Shown one piece after another: positions 58,981 through 64,000 of a DNA stretch of 64,000 bases (its first letter is position 1; every line of letters starts with the position of its first letter). Below the pieces are notes generated by a model. That model had not been told where the DNA came from, did not search any database, and saw nothing but the letters and a program-made list of their open reading frames with translations. Origin of the DNA: Chelatococcus sp. (lineage in GTDB: Bacteria > Pseudomonadota > Alphaproteobacteria > Rhizobiales > Beijerinckiaceae); assembly GCA_003248805.1 (NCBI GenBank), contig QFQY01000003.1:1-64000 (forward strand). Reading direction: 5' to 3'. Position numbers and translations under genes: made by a program.

Positions 58981-60017
58981 GCCCCGACGACGTCGCCCTC
59001 GAGGGCAAGGCGGTCTTCGCCGGGCTGATGCTGGCGTCGCTGGTGGCGATCGCGCTGGCCGTCGGCCTCAGCGTCGGCATCGGCGACCTTCCGATCCCGC
59101 TCGGCACGACCTTCGCGGCGATCACCAACCGGCTCGGCTGGACGGCGGTCGAGATCGATCGCGTCTACGAGACGGTGATCTGGGACTACCGCCTGAGCCG
59201 CGCGCTGGTCGCGGCCTTCTGCGGTGCCGGCCTCGCGCTCTCGGGCGCGATCATGCAGTCGCTGCTGCGCAACCCGCTCGCGGAGCCCTATGTGCTCGGC
59301 ATTTCGGCGGGCGCGTCGACCGGCGCCGTCGCCATCATCGTGCTCGGCCTCGGCGGGGGCGTCCTGTCGCTGTCCGGAGGCGCCTTCCTCGGCGCCTTCG
59401 CGGCCTTCTGCTTCGTCGCCCTGCTCTCGAACGGCACCCGCGGCGGCGCCGACCGCACGATCCTGGCCGGCGTGGCGGCCTCGCAGCTCTTCAATGCGGT
59501 GACCTCCTACATCGTCACCACCTCCGGCAACGCCCAGCAGGCGCGCGACGTCATGTTCTGGCTCCTCGGCAGCTTCGGCGGCGTGCGCTGGCCGGAATTC
59601 ATGCTGGTCTCGCTCGTCGTCGGCATCGGCCTCGTCGCCTGCCTCTGTTACGCTCGCACGCTCGACACCTTCGCCTTCGGCGACGAGACGGCGGCCTCGC
59701 TCGGCGTCGATGTCGACCGGGCCCGGATCGTGCTCTTCGCCCTCACCGCCATGATGACCGCGACCATCGTCAGCATGGTCGGCTCCATCGGCTTCGTTGG
59801 CCTGATCGTGCCGCACACGGCGCGCGCCCTGGTCGGCCCCCTCCATGTCCGGCTCCTGCCGGCCTGCATGCTGATCGGCGCGGTGTTCATGGTGCTGGCG
59901 GATGTGGCCTCGCGGGCCCTGATCCCACAGCAGGTGCTCCCGATCGGCGTCGTCACGGCACTCGTCGGCGTGCCGTTCTTCTCGGTCATCCTCTACCGCC
60001 TGCAGCGTGCCGCATGA
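58977..60017 (+). CDS. FecCD-type iron ABC transporter permease
   Basis: The 346-residue membrane protein has about ten helices and the BtuC/FecCD core: LSRALVAAFCGAGLALSGAI, MQSLLRNPLAEPYVLGISAG, FWLLGSFGGVRWPEF, and SMVGSIGFVGLIVPHTARAL, the coupling region that contacts the ATPase. It is a homodimer in this transporter class. GTG at 58977 overlaps the stop of the binding protein, and its own stop overlaps the ATPase start (ATGA), so all three genes are one operon. Confidence 0.93.
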   Translation: MSPDDVALEGKAVFAGLMLASLVAIALAVGLSVGIGDLPIPLGTTFAAITNRLGWTAVEIDRVYETVIWDYRLSRALVAAFCGAGLALSGAIMQSLLRNPLAEPYVLGISAGASTGAVAIIVLGLGGGVLSLSGGAFLGAFAAFCFVALLSNGTRGGADRTILAGVAASQLFNAVTSYIVTTSGNAQQARDVMFWLLGSFGGVRWPEFMLVSLVVGIGLVACLCYARTLDTFAFGDETAASLGVDVDRARIVLFALTAMMTATIVSMVGSIGFVGLIVPHTARALVGPLHVRLLPACMLIGAVFMVLADVASRALIPQQVLPIGVVTALVGVPFFSVILYRLQRAA

Positions 60018-60775
60018 GCATCACGGCCGAGAACCTGGTCTGGCGGATCGGAGGCAGGGCGATCGTCGACGGCGTGTCGTTCTCCGCCGAGCCCGGCCGG
60101 ATGCTGGGCTTGCTCGGCCCCAACGGTTCCGGCAAGACCTCGCTTCTGCGCCTTCTGACCGGCCTGAAGCGCCCGCAATCGGGCCGCGTGCTGCTGGACG
60201 GACGCGATCTCGCCACGCTCGGCGCCCGGGCCGTGGCGCGCCGAATCGCCTTCGTCGAACAGCACGCCGCCACCAGCGCCAATCTCCGCATCGCCGACAT
60301 CGTCCGGCTGGGTCGCTTCCCACACCGGTCCTGGATGTCGCGCTGGACCCATGCCGACGACCGCGCCGTGGACGAGGCGCTGCTGCGCGCCGGCCTGCGG
60401 GACCGACGCGGCGACCGCTGGCAGAGCCTGTCCGGCGGCGAGAAGCAGCGCACGCATATCGCCCGCGCGCTGGCACAGACGCCGACCGAACTGATCCTCG
60501 ACGAGCCGACCAACCATCTCGACATCCACCACCAGATCGGCGTGCTGAAGCTCGTCGCGAGCCTGCCGATCACGAGCGTGGTCGCGCTGCACGATCTCAA
60601 TCACGCCGCCATGTTCTGCGACGCGGTCATCGTCATGCAGCAGGGAAAGATCGTGGCTTCAGGCGCTCCGGAGGTGGTCATCACCGAAGCACTCCTGCGC
60701 GACGTCTTCTCGGTCGAGGCGCGTATCGAGACCTCGCCGCATCACGGCAGGCCGCATATCCACTATCTGCGCTGA
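60014..60775 (+). CDS. Iron/siderophore ABC transporter ATP-binding protein (FecE/FepC-like)
   Basis: The 253-residue ATPase has Walker A GPNGSGKTS, the signature LSGGEKQRTHIARALAQTPT and Walker B LILDEPTNHLDIHHQ with the H-loop SVVALHDLNHAAMFCD. Motifs and length match the BtuD/FecE group. It completes the importer. It ends 41 bases before the convergent ATP-grasp gene, with no strong terminator in the gap. Confidence 0.93.
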   Translation: MSITAENLVWRIGGRAIVDGVSFSAEPGRMLGLLGPNGSGKTSLLRLLTGLKRPQSGRVLLDGRDLATLGARAVARRIAFVEQHAATSANLRIADIVRLGRFPHRSWMSRWTHADDRAVDEALLRAGLRDRRGDRWQSLSGGEKQRTHIARALAQTPTELILDEPTNHLDIHHQIGVLKLVASLPITSVVALHDLNHAAMFCDAVIVMQQGKIVASGAPEVVITEALLRDVFSVEARIETSPHHGRPHIHYLR

Positions 60776-60816
60776 CGGCCCGGCCGCAGCGGCCAGAGCC
60801 TGCGCGCGTGGGCGAA

Positions 60817-62007
60817 CTACAGCCCCGCGAGACGGCCGATGCCGTCATGCCCATTCGCCAGCAGCCGCTCCACGCTGTTGGCGAAGACCGACAGGATCAG
60901 GTCGTCATAGCTCATCCCGTGCTCGGAAAGCCCGATGGAGACGAGGCTTGTCTTGCCCTCCTGCGGCGCCTTCAGGTCCGGCTTGGGATTGGCCTCGAGG
61001 ATGAACAGGTTGCCGTCCTCGTCGGCGCGGATGTCGAGGCGGATCAGCGTCTCCAGCCCGAATTCGGTGAAGACGGCGCGGGCGAGCTCGGACAGCCGCG
61101 CGACGGTCGCCCGATCGCGCTCGGGATCGAGCAGGCGGGCCCGCTCGCCGCTGATCGGCTTCACGTCCATCGAGGTGAAGATCTTCTCGTCGGCCTCCAG
61201 CTTGCGCTCCAGGGCCGAGAAGACGAAGGGCTGGTCGAGCATCTCCAGCACGCCGCCGCGCGCGACCGTCGGTCCGCAGACGGCGACGCAATATTCCGCA
61301 CCGGCGAGATAGCGCTCGATCAGCACCGGCGCCCCGGTGGCCGTCGTCACCGCCGCGATGGCCTCGCGCAGCCGCACGATGCTGTCGACGAAGGTGACGT
61401 TGAGCGAGGCGCGCCCCGACACGGGCTTGACGACGAACGGTCCGCGAAAGGCGCCGAAGACGCGCTGGAAACGATCGTCCTGGGAGGGGCTGAAGACCCG
61501 ATCGGAGGGGCGGACGAGCAGCGATGGCGCCGTGGGAATGCCCGCGGCCACGAGCTGCTGCTTGAAGAGATGCTTGTTGTCGAGGATGCCGGCGATCAGA
61601 GGCTCATGGCCGACATAGGGCAGGCCGAGCATCTCCATCAGGCCCGGCGTATGGGTGATGGCGGAGGAGCCCTGCACGCCGGCGGTGTTGAGCCAGGCCA
61701 TATGGGCCGAGCCTTCGCGCAATTTCGTAGCCAGGTGCATGTCGTCGGCCAGCACCTCGATCGGGTGGCGGCAGCCGAGCCGCGCCATCGCGTCGGCGAT
61801 GTCCTGCGCGACCGGCTTGTAGCTCTTCCACGAGCGCTGGTTGGCCGAGACGGCGAGGACCGAGCCCGGCACCGTCTTGTCGCCGCCATGGACGACCGCC
61901 AGGCGCAGGCGGCGCAGCAGCACCTCGATCTGCCGGTTGAGCGCGTGAGGAGCGGTCGGGCGCGCAGCGCGCGGCTTTTCGCGAACCGCAATGGTCTGGA
62001 TGGTCAT
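60817..62007 (-). CDS. ATP-grasp ligase of the D-alanine:D-alanine ligase type
   Basis: The 396-residue protein has an ATP-grasp core: LPYVGHEPLIAGILDNKHLF, the ATP-binding GPFVVKPVSGRASLN, SALERKLEADEKIFTSMDVK, and the metal-ligand segment FILEANPKPDLKAPQEGK. It is longer than cell-wall Ddl enzymes and its N-terminal 90 residues (about residues 20-90) do not match Ddl closely, so it may ligate a different pair of substrates, such as a small peptide or siderophore-like compound. It is convergent with the iron importer. ATG at 62007 is chosen over 62034. Confidence 0.78.
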   Translation of the reverse strand: MTIQTIAVREKPRAARPTAPHALNRQIEVLLRRLRLAVVHGGDKTVPGSVLAVSANQRSWKSYKPVAQDIADAMARLGCRHPIEVLADDMHLATKLREGSAHMAWLNTAGVQGSSAITHTPGLMEMLGLPYVGHEPLIAGILDNKHLFKQQLVAAGIPTAPSLLVRPSDRVFSPSQDDRFQRVFGAFRGPFVVKPVSGRASLNVTFVDSIVRLREAIAAVTTATGAPVLIERYLAGAEYCVAVCGPTVARGGVLEMLDQPFVFSALERKLEADEKIFTSMDVKPISGERARLLDPERDRATVARLSELARAVFTEFGLETLIRLDIRADEDGNLFILEANPKPDLKAPQEGKTSLVSIGLSEHGMSYDDLILSVFANSVERLLANGHDGIGRLAGL

Positions 62008-62236
62008 GATGGCAGGCCCCCGCGGCATAGACACGGCTCGAAGTCGCTTCGAAGTCGCGGGGCAGATCTACATCCGCCGGGCATGCTCGCGGGCTAACGA
62101 AGATCCTTAAGAATCCGCTCCGGCAACCCGGCGAGCAGACAGCGTGAACGAATCCCCTCCGGCATGCATCGAATGCGGTCGAATCTCCGGAGCATCGGGA
62201 ACGGGCGCGCGCGTGCCCTGCCCGCCGGCTGCGCCA

Positions 62237-63472
62237 CTATTGGCCGGGCGGGTTGCCGGCCTTGCCGTCGACGCGGACGGCCCGCCCCTCGTAGTCGAAC
62301 ACGGTGCCCGCCGCCGCGAAGATCGAGAGTGGGATCGAGGCCCCCGCTTCCCGCACCTTGCGGAAATTGATGGACATGTCCGGCGGCGTGACGACACCGA
62401 CCTTCATGCGACCGACATCGCCGCGCCCGGTCAGGATGTCGCTGGCATAGAGCGCCGCGAGCTGGGCGTTCGATTCGAAGCCGACGCCGATCGACATCAT
62501 CGCGCTGTCGTCTCCGCCACGGACGATGTCGGGCACCACGCTGAGCACCGCCGCGCGACCGGCATGCGCGTTGATCGTCGCGATCTCGCGGAAGACCGAG
62601 GTGCTGCCGGTGACCCAGAACACGCTCGATCCCAGCCCGGGATCGCGCACGGACATGCGCTCGACCGCGCCCTTCACCAGTTCCGCGATCTCGGCCCTGG
62701 CATTGGCCGCATCCTTGACGACCAGCTCCAGCACCGACAGCCCGCTTGCCCGTCCATAGTCGGCGACGGGCTTCATCTGCGTCTCGACCGCGCTGAGATT
62801 GGCCCCGTCGGCGATCACGGCGATCGCCTTGAGGTCGGGCTTCAGCTCCGCGAGATAGGCCATCTGCACGTCGATCGGCACGTTGAGCGAGGTGAACGCG
62901 AAGTTCGTGCCGGAACCGCCGTCATAGGCCTGCGCCTGTCCGAGCAGGACAGGGTCCTTCGAGCAGACGGTGACCACCGGCAGCCTGCCGCCCTTGTAGT
63001 GCTCCCACAGCCAGGCCGTGCTCTCGGAGCCCATGGCGAGGATCAGGTCGAACCCCTCGTCATGGGCCTTGCGCAGCGCGGCCTGGCCGCGCGCATCGTC
63101 GATCTGGAAATTCACGGCCGTCAGTTCGACCGGCAGCGTCCGGTCGGCGAAGACGGAGAGCATCTTGGAGATGGCGATGTCGTAGGCGCTCGACGGGCGC
63201 GGATAGAGCACCAGCACCTTCTTCGGCGCGCTGCCGGTGTCGCGCGGCGTCACCCGGACCTCCAGCGGATTGCCCGGCGTCGGAACGATCCGCCATGCCG
63301 CCTCGGTGCCCTCCACCAGCTTGAACCAGCGCCGATAGGCCGTCTCGCCGGTCTCGGCCGCTGGCGGCATCGGCGCCTGCGCCCGCGCGGCGTCGACACG
63401 GCCCGGCAGGAACCCGTAGCCGAGCACGCCGCACAGCGCGGCAGCGATGAGCCGTTGCGGCCTGGCCGTCAT
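62237..63472 (-). CDS. ABC transporter substrate-binding protein of the TrpX/PF04392 class
   Basis: The 411-residue protein has a signal peptide (MTARPQRLIAAALCGVLGYG) and a periplasmic-binding fold with KKVLVLYPRPSSAYDIAISK, DEGFDLILAMGSESTAWLWE, and GGRLPVVTVCSKDPVLLGQA. This matches the PF04392 group, which includes tryptophan-binding TrpX and others of unknown ligand. No permease or ATPase gene is adjacent in the visible part; a MFS-like gene lies 11 bases upstream. It may therefore act as a receptor component. ATG at 63472 is clear. Confidence 0.82.
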   Translation of the reverse strand: MTARPQRLIAAALCGVLGYGFLPGRVDAARAQAPMPPAAETGETAYRRWFKLVEGTEAAWRIVPTPGNPLEVRVTPRDTGSAPKKVLVLYPRPSSAYDIAISKMLSVFADRTLPVELTAVNFQIDDARGQAALRKAHDEGFDLILAMGSESTAWLWEHYKGGRLPVVTVCSKDPVLLGQAQAYDGGSGTNFAFTSLNVPIDVQMAYLAELKPDLKAIAVIADGANLSAVETQMKPVADYGRASGLSVLELVVKDAANARAEIAELVKGAVERMSVRDPGLGSSVFWVTGSTSVFREIATINAHAGRAAVLSVVPDIVRGGDDSAMMSIGVGFESNAQLAALYASDILTGRGDVGRMKVGVVTPPDMSINFRKVREAGASIPLSIFAAAGTVFDYEGRAVRVDGKAGNPPGQ

Positions 63473-63483
63473 GATCCGCCTCC

Positions 63484-64000
63484 TCACGCCGCCGACGCCT
63501 CGGCCCGGGCGGCCGGGGCGCTTCGCCCGAACGACTGGAACAGCAGCGCCATCACCAGGATGGCACCGGCGATGACCGCGAAGGCGCTCCACGACACGCC
63601 GGTGACCCCGAAGATCTGCATCATCGCGAGCGGTCCGAGCACATGGCCGATGCGCTCGAACAGGCGATAGGTCGCCGCCGCGCTGGTCGGGCCGATGACG
63701 GCCGCCGCCTCGGTATCGGCGACATGCGTCACGATCGGCGCGTTGATGAAGCCATGGGCGATTCCGACGATGATGATGCCGGCGACGACCAGCCCGGTCG
63801 TCAGCGCGCCGGCGGCCTGGCTCGCGAGCCCGGCCGCGATGCCCGCCGAGGCGAGCATGCCGAGCCCGAGCGCGCTCAGGGTCGCCCCCTGGAAGAGGAG
63901 GTCCCGCGTGTTCGCGGTGCGGTCGGCCCGCGCCGAGGCCAGTTGCGAGGCGACGATCACGGCTGCGGCATAGAGCATGGTGATCTGGCCGATGTCCTCC
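63484..64000 (-). CDS. MFS-like membrane protein, C-terminal part
   Basis: Only the last 171 codons are visible; the gene continues past the right edge. The product has about five helices (AAAVIVASQLASARADRTA..., SALGLGMLASAGIAAGLASQ, LTTGLVVAGIIIVGIAHGFI, FAVIAAGAILVMALLF). It resembles the C-terminal half of a major facilitator. The fragment cannot tell whether extra sensor domains precede it. Its stop lies 11 bases before the PF04392 gene, suggesting co-transcription. Confidence 0.65.
   Translation of the reverse strand, partial: EDIGQITMLYAAAVIVASQLASARADRTANTRDLLFQGATLSALGLGMLASAGIAAGLASQAAGALTTGLVVAGIIIVGIAHGFINAPIVTHVADTEAAAVIGPTSAAATYRLFERIGHVLGPLAMMQIFGVTGVSWSAFAVIAGAILVMALLFQSFGRSAPAARAEASAA

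Noticed and set aside
1..64000. CRISPR arrays, tRNA, rRNA, insertion sequences, prophage
   Set aside because: No regularly spaced direct repeats, cloverleaf-like sequences, transposases, integrases or phage structural genes were seen.

Overview
The window is high-GC DNA, tightly packed with genes, with many ATGA, GTGA and TGATG stop/start overlaps and frequent GTG or TTG starts. It looks like an alphaproteobacterium of the order Hyphomicrobiales. Three things point there: a chemotaxis operon with CheD and no visible CheZ, a membrane-bound ferritin (MbfA) gene under a perfect Irr-type iron control element, and intergenic palindromes of the CCCGAAAA...TTTTCGGG kind that are dispersed in these genomes. 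A Bosea-like organism is my best guess, but this is inference. I saw no rRNA, tRNA, CRISPR array, transposase, integrase or phage gene.

Layout. 1-8.3 kb: 5' part of an ABC-F translation factor (EttA), an exported serine hydrolase, a small membrane protein, an EamA exporter, a lone Bug/TctC-type binding protein, an exported metallo-beta-lactamase-fold hydrolase, a CPA2 potassium/proton antiporter and an aldo/keto reductase. 8.4-13.4 kb: a FliK-like protein, an orphan FlhB C-terminal domain and a BioF2/CelD-type acyltransferase in one overlapping operon, then MogA, a flavin reductase and an exported glutathione peroxidase.

13.5-24.2 kb (minus strand): a chemotaxis block. It holds an inverted-architecture soluble receptor, a degenerate receiver, a STAS protein, CheY, CheA, CheW, a PAS-containing membrane receptor ending in a CheR/CheB-docking pentapeptide, CheR, CheD, CheB and a second CheY, closed by a strong terminator. 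24.4-27.7 kb: exported Mn-type superoxide dismutase, MbfA and a seven-helix diguanylate cyclase.

27.7-50.4 kb: a catabolic and uptake supercluster. It contains two paralogous two-domain GNAT enzymes, ArgE-like deacylase, GhrA-like reductase, cupin, aldehyde dehydrogenase, three DAO-type flavoprotein oxidases, two HAD hydrolases, a class III aminotransferase, a complete oligopeptide-type ABC importer (with fused ATPases), a polar amino acid ABC importer, and Lrp and LysR regulators. Together they suggest import and oxidative deamination of amines or modified amino acids, followed by aldehyde oxidation.

50.7-57.8 kb: hyuA-hyuB-[2Fe-2S]-FAD/BFD operon (minus) with a divergent DAO oxidase (plus). 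It looks like a ring-opening hydrolase joined to an opine-oxidase/HcnABC-like dehydrogenase. The shared promoter carries a dyad resembling one upstream of the polar amino acid importer. 57.9-64 kb: an iron/siderophore-type ABC importer preceded by an Irr-box-like site, a D-Ala-D-Ala-ligase-like ATP-grasp enzyme, an ABC-type binding protein of the TrpX class and the C-terminal end of an MFS-like membrane protein.
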